Source: DATDDB01 sp035260545 (GTDB lineage: Bacteria; Pseudomonadota; Gammaproteobacteria; Burkholderiales; Gallionellaceae). Taken from it: a stretch of DNA of 64,000 nucleotides. The notes under the pieces are model-generated. The model had not been told where the DNA came from. It saw nothing but the letters and a program-made list of their open reading frames with translations, and did not search any database. The stretch covers positions 9,787 through 73,786 of the forward strand of contig DATFUZ010000025.1 in assembly GCA_035260545.1 (NCBI GenBank). The letters run 5' to 3'. Both the position numbers and the translations under genes were made by a program. Shown piece by piece: positions 1-8,428 of the stretch; position 1 is the first letter of the stretch; every line of letters begins with the position of its first letter.

Positions 1-1
1 G

Positions 2-2377
2 GGTGAAGCCATCGCCTGGCACATCTCCGAACTGCTGAAAGCCAGGCGCGGCCTGAAGAACAAGACGATGCGCCGCGTGGTGTTCTACGAGATCACGCAA
101 CGGGCGGTGAAGGAAGCGGTTGCCCATCCGCGCGACATTTCCGTTTCGCTGGTGAACGCGCAGCAGGCGCGGCGCGCACTCGATTACCTGGTGGGCTTCA
201 ACCTCTCGCCGCTGCTCTGGCGCAAGATCCGCCCTGGGCTTTCCGCGGGACGCGTGCAGAGTCCCGCGCTGCGGCTGATCGTGGAACGCGAGCTGGAGAT
301 CGAGGCCTTCAAGACCCAGGAATACTGGACGGTCCACCTGGACAGTCAGAAGAACAGCGTGCCGTTTACGGCGCGCCTGTTCCAGTACCAGGGCAAGAAG
401 CTGGAACAACTGGGCATAGGCTCGGAGGCCGCCTACCAGAAGATTCACGACAGCCTGAGCAGCGCGAAACTGCCGCCCAAGGTGGTGCGCGTCGAGAAGA
501 AGGCGCGGCAGCGCAGCCCGGCGGCGCCCTTCACCACATCCACCCTGCAGCAGGAGGCGGTGCGCAAGCTCGGCATGTCGGCGGAGCGCACCATGCGCAC
601 GGCGCAGCATCTATACGAAGGCGTGGACATCGGCGGCCAGACGGTGGGCCTGATCACCTACATGCGTACCGACTCGCTGACGCTGGCGCAGGAGGCGGTG
701 CAGGAGCTGCGCACTTACATTACAGACAACTACGACGCCGATTACCTGCCGAAGACGCAGCCGCAGTACAAGAGCAAGAGCAAGAATGCGCAGGAGTCGC
801 ACGAGGCCATCCGGCCCACGTCCATCACGCGCACGCCCGAGGCGATGCGCGATTACCTGACGGTGGATCAGCTGCGCCTGTACGAGATGGTCTGGAAGCG
901 CACGCTGGCCAGCCAGATGGCGCAGGCGCGCTTTGACACGGTGAGCGTGGACATCCGTCTCGGCGGCGACGATACGCTGTTCCGCGCAAGCGGCCAGACC
1001 CTGGTGTTTCCCGGCTTCATCGCGGTATACCAGGAAGGCACCGACGACAGTGAGGAGGAAGAAGCCGCCAAGCTGCCGCCCCTGGTGGAAGGCGACGTGC
1101 TGCCGGTGGACAAACTCTACGGCGAACAGCACTTCACTCAGCCGCCGCCACGCTATACGGAAGCCAGTCTGGTGAAGACCCTGGAAGAGCATGGCATCGG
1201 GCGTCCTTCCACCTATGCCAGCATCATCTCCACCCTGCAGGCGCGCGAATACGCGCTGCTCGACAAAAAGCGCTTCATCCCCACCGACGTGGGGCGCGTC
1301 GTCAACAAGTTCCTGACCGAGCACTTCAGGCGCTATGTGGACTACGGCTTCACCGCGCAGATGGAAGACGAACTCGACGAGATCTCCGAGGGCAAGCGCG
1401 ACTGGATTCCGGTGCTGGATGCATTCTGGCAGGGTTTCAGCCAGCTCATCGCGGACAAGAAGGAAGTCGAACGGCCCGGCACGGAAATCCTGGACGAGCT
1501 TTGCCCAAAGTGCGGCAAACCGCTGTCCAAGCGGCTGGGCAAGCGCGGCATCTTCATCGGCTGCACCGGCTACCCCGAGTGCGACTACACGCGCAGCGTC
1601 GGCGGCGAAGCCGATGCGGGCGAGGCGCGGCGCGAACTGGGACAGGATGCGAACGGCATGCCGGTGCTGCTGCTGCGCGGGCCCTACGGCTATTATGTGC
1701 AGTTGGGCGAGGTGGAAGAAGGCGCGAAGAAAAAGCCCAAGCGCGTTTCCTGGCCCAAGGAATTGCCGGTCGAGAACGCCGATCTCGCCCTGGCCCTGCA
1801 ACTGCTTGCCCTGCCGCGCGAACTGGGTCACCACCCGGAAACCAGCAAGCCGGTCATCGTGAACATCGGGCGCTTCGGTCCCTATATCGGCCACGACGGC
1901 AAGTTCAAGTCCATCCCGCGGACGGACAGCATCTTCACCATCGAATTGGAGCGCGCGCTGGAATTGCTGGCCCAGCACCGCTCGTCCAGCCTGGTGCTGC
2001 GCGAACTGGGCAAGCATCCGGATGACCAGGCGCCAATCGAGGTGTGTAACGGCCGCTATGGCCCTTATGTGCGGCACGGCAAAGTCAATGCCACCCTGCC
2101 CAAGGATGTCAGCCCGGACGCCGTGACGCTGGAAGAAGCGCTGAGCCTGATCGCCGCGCGCGCGGAGAAGCTGCCCGCCACCAGGAAGAAGGCCGCGAAA
2201 TCACCCGCGAAAGCGAGCGCCGCCGGAAAAACCGCAGCCAAGAAGACCAGCAAGGCAAAGGCGGCGCCAGCGGATGAGCCCGAAGCCAAGCCGAAAAAGG
2301 CCGCCGGGAGCAAGGCCAAGACCGCCGCGGCCGCCAAGACGAAAGCCGCAAAGCCCGCTGCCAGGAAAAAAGCCTGA
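2..2377 (+). CDS. topA: DNA topoisomerase I, 5' end outside window
   Basis: Type IA topoisomerase that relaxes negative supercoils through a 5'-phosphotyrosine intermediate. The reading frame is open from base 2 (GEAIAWHISELL, the end of the Toprim domain), so the first ~100 residues lie outside the window. The catalytic tyrosine is in the TYMRTDS motif (Tyr codon at 659-661). GIGRPSTYASII follows, typical of the family. One four-cysteine zinc ribbon (CPKCGK...CTGYPECDY, about 1501-1590) is followed by two C-terminal ribbon repeats (GRFGPYIGHDGK and GRYGPYVRHGK) and a long Lys/Ala-rich tail that probably contacts DNA. E. coli TopA has more zinc fingers; the single finger plus repeats is the common betaproteobacterial layout. 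The gene converges on nsrR with 11 bases between the stops. Confidence 0.97.
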   Translation, partial: GEAIAWHISELLKARRGLKNKTMRRVVFYEITQRAVKEAVAHPRDISVSLVNAQQARRALDYLVGFNLSPLLWRKIRPGLSAGRVQSPALRLIVERELEIEAFKTQEYWTVHLDSQKNSVPFTARLFQYQGKKLEQLGIGSEAAYQKIHDSLSSAKLPPKVVRVEKKARQRSPAAPFTTSTLQQEAVRKLGMSAERTMRTAQHLYEGVDIGGQTVGLITYMRTDSLTLAQEAVQELRTYITDNYDADYLPKTQPQYKSKSKNAQESHEAIRPTSITRTPEAMRDYLTVDQLRLYEMVWKRTLASQMAQARFDTVSVDIRLGGDDTLFRASGQTLVFPGFIAVYQEGTDDSEEEEAAKLPPLVEGDVLPVDKLYGEQHFTQPPPRYTEASLVKTLEEHGIGRPSTYASIISTLQAREYALLDKKRFIPTDVGRVVNKFLTEHFRRYVDYGFTAQMEDELDEISEGKRDWIPVLDAFWQGFSQLIADKKEVERPGTEILDELCPKCGKPLSKRLGKRGIFIGCTGYPECDYTRSVGGEADAGEARRELGQDANGMPVLLLRGPYGYYVQLGEVEEGAKKKPKRVSWPKELPVENADLALALQLLALPRELGHHPETSKPVIVNIGRFGPYIGHDGKFKSIPRTDSIFTIELERALELLAQHRSSSLVLRELGKHPDDQAPIEVCNGRYGPYVRHGKVNATLPKDVSPDAVTLEEALSLIAARAEKLPATRKKAAKSPAKASAAGKTAAKKTSKAKAAPADEPEAKPKKAAGSKAKTAAAAKTKAAKPAARKKA

Positions 2378-2388
2378 CCGGGTAATGC

Positions 2389-2835
2389 TCACCCGTGCAG
2401 AACGGGAATGGACTTGAAGTCGGGGGAACGGCCGGAGAATTTCGTCAGGTCGGCCAAGGTGTAACGGTCCAGTTCGCCGAGAAAAGTGTCACGGGCTGTG
2501 GTCAGCACCGATTTCAGCTTGCAGACATTGGTGATCACGCAGTGATCCGTTTCCGGATTCAGGCACTCCAGCAGATCGAAGTCCGGCTCCGTGCGGCGCA
2601 CTACCTCGCCGACCACGATTTGCTCGGCTGGTCTCGCCAGGCGCATGCCGCCGTGTTTTCCACGGGTGGTGTGGATATAGCCGCTCAGACCCAGCTCATG
2701 CACCACCTTGACCAGGTGATTCCTGGAGATGCGATAGAAATCCGCAAGCTCGGAGATCGTCACCAGCTTATCGGGCTGCAAAGCAAGGTAAATCAGAACC
2801 CTGAGAGAGTAATCTGTATATAAAGTCAGGCGCAT
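2389..2835 (-). CDS. nsrR: Rrf2-family nitric-oxide-sensing repressor NsrR
   Basis: 148-residue Rrf2 regulator. MRLTLYTDYSLRVLIYLAL at the N-terminus is the NsrR-type winged-helix start. ISRNHLVKVVHELG is the recognition region. The three [2Fe-2S] ligand cysteines occur in ECLNPETDHCVITNVC, spaced C-x7-C-x5-C. NsrR holds its targets off until NO destroys the cluster. The chosen ATG is at 2835. A TTG start at 2850 is possible, but it would add five residues not seen in the family and has no better ribosome site. It is divergent from the haemoglobin-reductase pair, with two NsrR-like operators between them, which fits local repression. Other Rrf2 members (IscR, RirA) are less likely because of the N-terminus, the cysteine spacing and the neighbours. 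Autoregulation is an inference. Confidence 0.85.
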   Translation of the reverse strand: MRLTLYTDYSLRVLIYLALQPDKLVTISELADFYRISRNHLVKVVHELGLSGYIHTTRGKHGGMRLARPAEQIVVGEVVRRTEPDFDLLECLNPETDHCVITNVCKLKSVLTTARDTFLGELDRYTLADLTKFSGRSPDFKSIPVLHG

Positions 2836-2869
2836 ACCGCAACACAGCAATTGTCCATCAATATTCTTG

Positions 2870-2899
2870 TTGACAATCCAATTTTCCCGATGCTAAGAT
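2870..2899 (+). promoter_or_regulatory. Sigma-70 promoter of the haemoglobin operon
   Basis: A perfect -35 TTGACA (2870-2875), an 18-base spacer and a -10 TAAGAT (2894-2899) read towards the haemoglobin gene. The -10 box overlaps the first NsrR-like operator (2895-2917), so bound repressor would block RNA polymerase. This predicts a leader of about 190 bases. The promoter is read from sequence; its activity is inferred. Confidence 0.6.
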
Positions 2900-2917
2900 G
2901 TATCCAGAATACATGTA
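2895..2917. promoter_or_regulatory. NsrR-like operator 1
   Basis: Perfect inverted repeat ATGTAT (2898-2903), five bases, ATACAT (2909-2914), preceded by AAG. This agrees well with the known NsrR consensus of 11-1-11 half-sites AAGATGYATTT / AAATRCATCTT: 17 of 22 positions by my count. It overlaps the predicted -10 box. Confidence 0.7.
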
Positions 2918-2958
2918 AGGCATTATTTACCTTAAATCAAGGGCTTATTGCGCTCAAA

Positions 2959-2981
2959 AACATGTATTCGTGGTGCATTTT
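2959..2981. promoter_or_regulatory. NsrR-like operator 2
   Basis: Second copy of the same pattern: ATGTAT (2962-2967), five bases, GTGCAT (2973-2978), followed by TTTT. It matches 16 of 22 consensus positions. Its centre lies 64 bases, about six helical turns, downstream of operator 1, so the two sites face the same side of the DNA and could bind repressor cooperatively. It sits in the predicted leader. Confidence 0.6.
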
Positions 2982-3093
2982 AACATAGCAACGGCCTTTC
3001 TGCAAACTCTTGAAGGCCAATATACCGTTGAAATGTAATCGCCACAACCGCTTGTGCGGCATTGTTTATGACTTTTATCGAAAAGGACGAGAG

Positions 3094-3456
3094 ATGAGCT
3101 TGTATGAAGAGATTGGTGGCGAAGGCGCTGTAAACGTAGCCGTGGACATTTTTTACCGCAAGGTGCTAAAGGACGACCGCATCAAGCGTTTCTTCGACGG
3201 TGTGGACATGGACAAGCAGGCCGCCAAGCAGAAGGCCTTTCTGACCATGGCCTTCGGCGGTCCGCACAACTACACCGGCGCCGACATGCGCCGCGGCCAT
3301 GCCCACCTCGTTGCCAAGGGCCTGAACGACTCGCACTTCGATGCCGTGATGGAGAACCTCGGCGCGACGCTGAAGGAACTCAACGTACCCGACAACCTGA
3401 TCGCTCAGGCTGCCGCCATCGCCGAGAGCACCCGCAACGACGTGCTGGGCAAGTAA
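3094..3456 (+). CDS. Group I truncated haemoglobin (trHbN-like)
   Basis: 120-residue haem protein of the truncated 2-over-2 globin fold. MSLYEEIGGE is the usual N-terminus. The B-helix FYRKVL carries a tyrosine at the B10 position (Tyr21) that stabilises bound O2 or NO in this family. The MRRGH motif gives the proximal F8 histidine (His69). FGGPHNYTGADM is the conserved EF loop. The ATG at 3094 is chosen because AAGGA (3083-3087) precedes it by six bases; an upstream in-frame ATG at 3010 has no such site. The gene is 14 bases ahead of a dedicated reductase and behind NsrR-like operators. The most likely role is NO dioxygenation to nitrate in the cytoplasm. O2 delivery or peroxide chemistry are alternatives. 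Confidence 0.9.
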   Translation: MSLYEEIGGEGAVNVAVDIFYRKVLKDDRIKRFFDGVDMDKQAAKQKAFLTMAFGGPHNYTGADMRRGHAHLVAKGLNDSHFDAVMENLGATLKELNVPDNLIAQAAAIAESTRNDVLGK

Positions 3457-3470
3457 GGGCAAGCACACCT

Positions 3471-4424
3471 ATGCCTAAAGTAAACTATGGCGGGCAGTCA
3501 TTCGAATGCGGTGAGCGGTCCGTGCTCGAAACCCTGACTGCCCACGGTGTGCACATTCCCCATTCCTGCGGCTCCGGCGTCTGCCACACCTGCATGATGC
3601 AGGCGGTCAAAGGCAAGGCGCCACCCGGCGCGCAGGATGGACTCAAACCGACGCTGGTGGCGCAGGAATATTTCCTGGCCTGCGTGTGCCGACCGGAAGA
3701 GGACATGGAAATCGTGCTGGCCAAGAACGCCGCAACCCGCATTGCAGCCAGGGTCGCAGCGATCGAGTACTTGAACGCGGAGATCCTCGGGATCCGCCTC
3801 AAGCCGGCGCAAGACTTCAATTACCGGGCCGGGCAATTCATCAGCCTGTTCAAGGACGAGGACACTTCGCGCTGTTATTCGCTGGCGAGTGTGCCCAGCC
3901 TGGACGACGAGCTGTTCCTCAACGTGCGCAAGATTCCGGGGGGGCTGGTGAGCGGCTGGCTGTCCAGCGAACTCAAGGCAGGCGACACCCTAACGATTTC
4001 CGAGGCCACGGGCGATTGCTTCTACGTGACAGGCAAGGCCGACCAGGACATCCTGCTGATCGGCACCGGCTCGGGGCTTGCCCCGCTGTACGGCATCGTG
4101 CGTGACGCGTTGCTGAACGGGCACGCGGGACGCATCCGCCTCTACCACGGCAACTACAATGCGGCAGGGTTCTATCTCGCGGAGGAACTCCGCAGGATCG
4201 AGCGCACGCATCCGAATTTCAGCTATATACCCTGCGTGTCGGAAGCAAACGGCAACGACAGCTATGCCCAGGGCATGGTGCTGGACATCGCACTGCGCGA
4301 CAACCCAGATCTCACCGGCTGGCGGGTGTTCCTGTGCGGCAATCCCAACATGGTGACGGCCGCCAAGCGCGAGGCCTATCTCTCCGGCGCGGCGATCAAG
4401 GACATCTACGCCGACCCATTCTAG
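3471..4424 (+). CDS. 2Fe-2S ferredoxin / FAD / NAD(P)H oxidoreductase
   Basis: 317-residue single-chain electron-transfer flavoprotein of the phenol-hydroxylase/methane-monooxygenase reductase type. Residues 1-85 are a plant-type ferredoxin domain with Cys33, Cys38, Cys41 (CGSGVCHTC) and Cys71/73. The FAD domain has RCYSLAS (about 134-140) and the NAD domain has GTGSGLAPLYG (198 onward). It ends in DPF, as FNR-fold proteins often do. No oxygenase component lies nearby. Its partner is the truncated haemoglobin 14 bases upstream, so it probably reduces the ferric haem after each NO-dioxygenase turnover, doing the job of the FAD/NAD part of flavohaemoglobin. The family call is firm; the partnership is inferred from the operon. 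Confidence 0.85.
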   Translation: MPKVNYGGQSFECGERSVLETLTAHGVHIPHSCGSGVCHTCMMQAVKGKAPPGAQDGLKPTLVAQEYFLACVCRPEEDMEIVLAKNAATRIAARVAAIEYLNAEILGIRLKPAQDFNYRAGQFISLFKDEDTSRCYSLASVPSLDDELFLNVRKIPGGLVSGWLSSELKAGDTLTISEATGDCFYVTGKADQDILLIGTGSGLAPLYGIVRDALLNGHAGRIRLYHGNYNAAGFYLAEELRRIERTHPNFSYIPCVSEANGNDSYAQGMVLDIALRDNPDLTGWRVFLCGNPNMVTAAKREAYLSGAAIKDIYADPF

Positions 4425-4534
4425 CCGGCGCACACCGGCCGCCGTTCGAAAGGCCTTGAATAATCCGGCCCGGGGCAATAAGCTAGTGCGCCCCGACACG
4501 CACCATCCGGATGATCAATCCCGGGCCACTATTC

Positions 4535-5386
4535 ATGGACAAATTCGAACGCTTTCTCGATCGCGCCGAGCGGCTGATGGACCGCATCGAGCGCGCGCTG
4601 CCCAAACCCGCCTCCGCCGCCGCCCCGGACTGGGAGGCGGCTGCAGCTTTCCGCTGGGAACAGGGCCGGCTGCTGCCGTTGCCGCACTTTCACCGCATCC
4701 GCCTGGACGACCTGCTCGGCATCGACAGTCAGAAACAGCTCGTCGCGCAGAACACCCGCCAGTTCGTGCAGGGGCGGCCGGCCAATAACGTGCTGCTCAG
4801 CGGCGCGCGCGGCACCGGCAAATCGTCGCTGGTCAAGGCCTTGCTCAACGAACATGGGGCCGATGGCCTGCGCGTAATCGAGCTCGGCAAGCCGCAACTG
4901 GCCGACCTGCCGCACATCGTGCCGCTGGTCGCAGGCCGCGCTGAGCGCTTCATCCTGTACTGCGACGACCTTTCCTTCAACGCCGACGAACCCGGCTACC
5001 CCGCCCTCAAGGCGGCGCTGGACGGCTCGCTCACCGCGCTCTCCGACAACCTGCTGATCTACGCCACCTCCAACCGCCGGCACCTGATGCCCGAATACAT
5101 GGCGGAAAACCTCGAAACGCAACGCGTCGGTGAAGAACTGCATCCCGGAGAGAGCGTGGAGGAAAAGATCTCCCTCTCTGAGCGCTTCGGGCTGTGGGCC
5201 TCCTTCTACCCCTTTTCGCAGGACGAATACCTCGCCATCGTGGCGCACTGGCTCAAGCATCTGGGCGTGGCGGCTGGCGTGAACGCCGAAGCACGGCAGG
5301 CTGCGCTGCAATGGAGCATACAGCGCGGCTCGCGCAGCGGCCGCGTGGCCTGGCAGTTCGCAAGGGACTGGGCTGGCAAGCAGTAG
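4535..5386 (+). CDS. DUF815-family AAA+ ATPase
   Basis: 283-residue P-loop ATPase of unknown cellular role, widespread in proteobacteria. The N-terminus (MDKFERFLDRAERLMDRIE) looks like an amphipathic helix. Walker A GARGTGKSS is near 90-98. Walker B FILYCDDLSF is near 139-148. A sensor-like YATSNRRHLMPE is near 176-187. The family is DnaA/AAA+-like and lacks an obvious DNA-binding or protease domain. ATG 4535 aligns with the family start; ATG 4511 (eight more residues) is also open and neither has a strong ribosome site. It follows the haemoglobin operon by about 110 bases, with no evidence that it belongs to it. The last 40 bases of coding sequence are repeated downstream. Confidence 0.8.
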   Translation: MDKFERFLDRAERLMDRIERALPKPASAAAPDWEAAAAFRWEQGRLLPLPHFHRIRLDDLLGIDSQKQLVAQNTRQFVQGRPANNVLLSGARGTGKSSLVKALLNEHGADGLRVIELGKPQLADLPHIVPLVAGRAERFILYCDDLSFNADEPGYPALKAALDGSLTALSDNLLIYATSNRRHLMPEYMAENLETQRVGEELHPGESVEEKISLSERFGLWASFYPFSQDEYLAIVAHWLKHLGVAAGVNAEARQAALQWSIQRGSRSGRVAWQFARDWAGKQ

Positions 5387-5685
5387 GCGGGCGCCGCTTC
5401 AAAGCGGTAGCCATGGCGGTCGAAATCGTCGCGAGCGGACAGACAGTGGATGCGACCGGCGCGCAGGCGCTGCAATGTACCTAAGGGTCTGCCGCATCGC
5501 GGCACCGGATGCAGTGCAGCGGCCGCGTGGCCTGGCAATTCGCAAGGGACTGGGCGGGAGGATTTATGCCGAGCCGCTGCCGGTTGGCATGATGCTTTTC
5601 TCAATGACCGCCGAACAATGCCGCTGAAAAACGTCGCGAGGATGGCTGGATGCAAGGCGCGCGGCGCGCAGGCACCGCAATGTAC
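5334..5685. repeat. Duplicated segments in the DUF815-ftsX intergenic region
   Basis: The 371-base gap 5387-5757 has no convincing gene. It contains two repeat pairs. A 40-base block at 5334-5373, the 3' end of the DUF815 gene, recurs at 5516-5555 with one mismatch. A 24-base block at 5457-5480 recurs at 5662-5685 with two or three mismatches, ending in GCAATGTAC both times. The offsets differ (182 versus about 205), so this is not one clean tandem duplication; it may be a local duplication followed by indels, or a dispersed intergenic element. A short open frame at 5450-5698 is an artefact of the GC-rich repeats. Confidence 0.7.
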
Positions 5686-5757
5686 TCTATATACATGAGG
5701 ATGCCGAGCACCGTGGAACGCCGCAGACGGCCACCACAGTAGTTTTTCACCAGTGTG

Positions 5758-6654
5758 TTAGCGGGGCTCGATCTGCCACAAATGCTGCGACACCGACAGC
5801 CATGCCCCCAGCCACCCCAGGTAGCCGGCGAACAGCAGCAGCGAGAAGCTGTCTCCCACGGTCAGGTAGTGCAGGCTGAACGTGCTGCCATACATGTGCG
5901 CCAGGGCGGTGAACCGGACATTGAGCAGCCCCAGGCTGCCGGCGATGATGGCCCAGGCCGCAGCGCCAGCGGCCATGCCCTGGACAAAGCCGAAATAGAG
6001 GAAGGGCCGGCGGATGAAGCTGTCGGTGGCGCCGATCAGCTTGGAGATCTCGATTTCATCGCGCTGTGTAAGTATCTGCAGGCGGATGGTATTGAAGGTA
6101 ATGGCGACCAGCGCAACGCTCAGCAGCCCGCCCAGAATCAGCACGCCCAGACGGACGAAGCCAAGCAACGCGTCGAGCTTGCGCGCCCAGCCCGAATCCA
6201 GCTGCACGTGCGCAACGTTCGGCCAGGTGCTGAACTCGTCGCGCAGCGATTCGAGCAGCTTGGGGTCGGTGCCCTTAGGATAGACGATGAAGGCATCGGG
6301 CAGCGGATTCTGCCCCAGTCCGGCAATCACGTCGGCCAGCCCGCTGTTGCGCTTGAGGTCCTGCAGCGCCTGTTCGCGCGGCACGAACTCGGTGCGCGCG
6401 ACGCTGGGTTGCTGCGCCAGGCGGTTGCCGATCTGCGCGATCTCGCCTTTGCTGGCGGTGAGCGACATGAAGACGCTGATCTGCGGCGCGCTGGACAAGC
6501 GTGCAGAAAGGTCCTGCACATTCTGCAGCAGCACATACAGGCCGACCGGCAGGCTGATGGCGATGCCCATGATGAGGATGTTGAGCGCGCTGGAGATCGG
6601 CGCCGAAAGCAGGCGGCGCAACGCAGCGACAAGGATCCGGATTTGCTGCCTCAT
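5758..6654 (-). CDS. ftsX: Cell-division ABC transporter permease FtsX
   Basis: 298-residue integral membrane half of FtsEX, which links ATP hydrolysis at the septum to activation of murein hydrolases. A short cytoplasmic N-terminus precedes TM1 (ISSALNILIMGIAISLPVGL). A periplasmic loop of about 130 residues (SAPQISVFMSL onward) follows, then three C-terminal membrane segments around LIGATDSFIRRPFLYFG, as in E. coli FtsX. The start codon overlaps the ftsE stop by four bases (6651-6654), implying translational coupling. It is the last gene of the ftsY-ftsE-ftsX operon. Confidence 0.95.
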   Translation of the reverse strand: MRQQIRILVAALRRLLSAPISSALNILIMGIAISLPVGLYVLLQNVQDLSARLSSAPQISVFMSLTASKGEIAQIGNRLAQQPSVARTEFVPREQALQDLKRNSGLADVIAGLGQNPLPDAFIVYPKGTDPKLLESLRDEFSTWPNVAHVQLDSGWARKLDALLGFVRLGVLILGGLLSVALVAITFNTIRLQILTQRDEIEISKLIGATDSFIRRPFLYFGFVQGMAAGAAAWAIIAGSLGLLNVRFTALAHMYGSTFSLHYLTVGDSFSLLLFAGYLGWLGAWLSVSQHLWQIEPR

Positions 6655-7304
6655 GCGACCAGTTCCCCGTGACTGAGCGCGAGGGTGCGCCCTTCCCCCC
6701 GCTCCAGCACCTTGGCATCATGGGTGGCGATCACCAGGGTGGCGCCCACCTGATGAAACGATTTGAAGATGTTCAGGATGTCGTGCGCATATTCGGCGTC
6801 CAGATTGCCGGTAGGTTCGTCCGCCAGCAAAATCGCGGGGCGGTTGACGATGGCGCGTGCGATGCACAGGCGTTGCTGCTCGCCGCCCGAGAGCGCGATC
6901 GGATTGGCCTTTTCGCGCGGCAGCAACCCCACCTTGTCCAGCGCAGCGTGCGCGCGCTTGACGCTTTCGCGATGGTCGAAGCCGCCGATCTGCAGCGGCA
7001 GCATGACGTTGTCGAATACGCTGCGGTCGAACAGCAGTTTGTGGTCCTGGAACACCATCCCGATATTGCGGCGCAAATACGGCAGCGCCCCATTCTTGAG
7101 CGAGCCGACATTCTGGCCGCGCACCACTACGCTGCCCCCGTTGGGGCGCTCGATGGCCGCAATCAGCTTGAGCAGGGTGCTCTTGCCCGCGCCGGAATGA
7201 CCGGTCAGGAATACCAGCTCGCCTTCCTTGATCTCGAACGAAAGGCGCTTCAACGCTTCGAATCCGCCGGGGTAACGCTTGGAGACGTGGCTGAACTTGA
7301 TCAT
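6651..7304 (-). CDS. ftsE: Cell-division ATP-binding protein FtsE
   Basis: 217-residue ABC ATPase that powers FtsX. All the motifs are intact: Walker A GHSGAGKSTLL, Q-loop MVFQDHKLL, signature LSGGEQQRL, Walker B ILLADEPTGNLD and the switch histidine in VIATHD. The length matches E. coli FtsE (222). It sits 17 bases after ftsY and overlaps ftsX by four bases, the classic ftsYEX order. Confidence 0.97.
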   Translation of the reverse strand: MIKFSHVSKRYPGGFEALKRLSFEIKEGELVFLTGHSGAGKSTLLKLIAAIERPNGGSVVVRGQNVGSLKNGALPYLRRNIGMVFQDHKLLFDRSVFDNVMLPLQIGGFDHRESVKRAHAALDKVGLLPREKANPIALSGGEQQRLCIARAIVNRPAILLADEPTGNLDAEYAHDILNIFKSFHQVGATLVIATHDAKVLERGEGRTLALSHGELVA

Positions 7305-7321
7305 CGTTGCTCCCCGTCGAA

Positions 7322-8278
7322 TCAGGTCCCGGTTCCCAGCAGGGCCGCGACAAATTCTTCGGCTTCGAAGGGGCGCAGGTCATCCATGCCCTCTCCCACG
7401 CCGATAAAGCGCACCGGGATGGGGTGGGCCTTGGCGATTGCGGCGATCACTCCGCCCTTTGCAGTGCCATCCAGCTTGGTGAGCACGAGGCCGGTCACGC
7501 CCAGCGCCTCGTCGAACGCCTTGACCTGCGACAATGCATTCTGGCCGGTGTTCGCGTCCAGCACCAGCAGCACCTCGTGCGGCGCATCGGGCATGGCCTT
7601 GGTGATCACGCGCCTGACCTTCTTGATCTCCTCCATCAGGTGGGCCTGGGTGGTGAGGCGGCCGGCGGTGTCGGCGAGCACCACGTCCACGCCGCGCGCC
7701 TGCGCGGCCTGCACGGCGTCGAAGATCACGGCAGCCGGATCGCCGCTTTGCTGCGCGATGACCGTCACATTGTTGCGCTCGCCCCAGGCCAGCAACTGTT
7801 CGCGCGCCGCGGCGCGGAAGGTGTCGCCCGCCGCCAGCAGCACCGACTGCCCCTGATTCTGGAAATATCTGGCCAGCTTGCCGATGGAAGTGGTCTTGCC
7901 CGCGCCGTTCACTCCGCACATCAGGATGATGAACGGCCGGTGACCCCCCGTTTGCAGCGGACGCGCCAGCGGCGCAAGCAGCTTGAGCAGGCACGCCGCC
8001 AGCGCCTCCCTGACCTCGCCGGGCTCGGTCAGGCGCCGCGCCTTCACCTGCTGGCGCAACTCGGCCATCAGGAATTGCGTGGCATCCATGCCTGCATCCG
8101 AGGTAATCAGGATGGTTTCGAGGTCTTCGTAGAGATCGTCGTCTATCCGGCCGCCGCGGCCGAACAGTTCCGCAAGCTGCCCGCCGGTACGCGCCAGGCT
8201 GTTCCTGAGACGGCCGGCCCAGCCCCCTTTGACGGCTGCTGAATTTTCCGGGGTGGTGCTGTTCTGGGTGTCGGGCAT
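7322..8278 (-). CDS. ftsY: Signal recognition particle receptor FtsY
   Basis: 318-residue SRP receptor GTPase that docks ribosome-nascent chains at the inner membrane. The NG domain is complete: the N-domain four-helix start near DDDLYEDLETILITSDAG, G1 GVNGAGKTTSIGKLA, the DTAGR G3 motif and TKLDGTAKGG (G4/G5). The N-terminal region is only about 40 residues, so the acidic A domain of E. coli FtsY (497 aa) is missing. Short FtsY forms are common outside enterics, and membrane attachment would rest on the amphipathic helix at the start of N. It is the first gene of ftsYEX and diverges from the M16 peptidases across 150 bases (8279-8428). Confidence 0.97.
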   Translation of the reverse strand: MPDTQNSTTPENSAAVKGGWAGRLRNSLARTGGQLAELFGRGGRIDDDLYEDLETILITSDAGMDATQFLMAELRQQVKARRLTEPGEVREALAACLLKLLAPLARPLQTGGHRPFIILMCGVNGAGKTTSIGKLARYFQNQGQSVLLAAGDTFRAAAREQLLAWGERNNVTVIAQQSGDPAAVIFDAVQAAQARGVDVVLADTAGRLTTQAHLMEEIKKVRRVITKAMPDAPHEVLLVLDANTGQNALSQVKAFDEALGVTGLVLTKLDGTAKGGVIAAIAKAHPIPVRFIGVGEGMDDLRPFEAEEFVAALLGTGT

Positions 8279-8428
8279 GAAATTGGTAAGGTATCAGGGC
8301 GACCGCACGGCCGCCTTTCGTCTCCGGGTGGATGAACAGCGGCAAAATGGCGCATAATGCGCCCTTCGGTTGCCGCGCGCTGCCGCAGGCGACATTTTAT
8401 TCTGATTAACTGACTTGGGCTAGGGAAT

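Noticed and set aside
5450..5698. 82-codon open frame in the DUF815-ftsX gap
   Set aside because: It spans the duplicated blocks, lacks a ribosome site and its protein resembles nothing; best read as non-coding repeat DNA.
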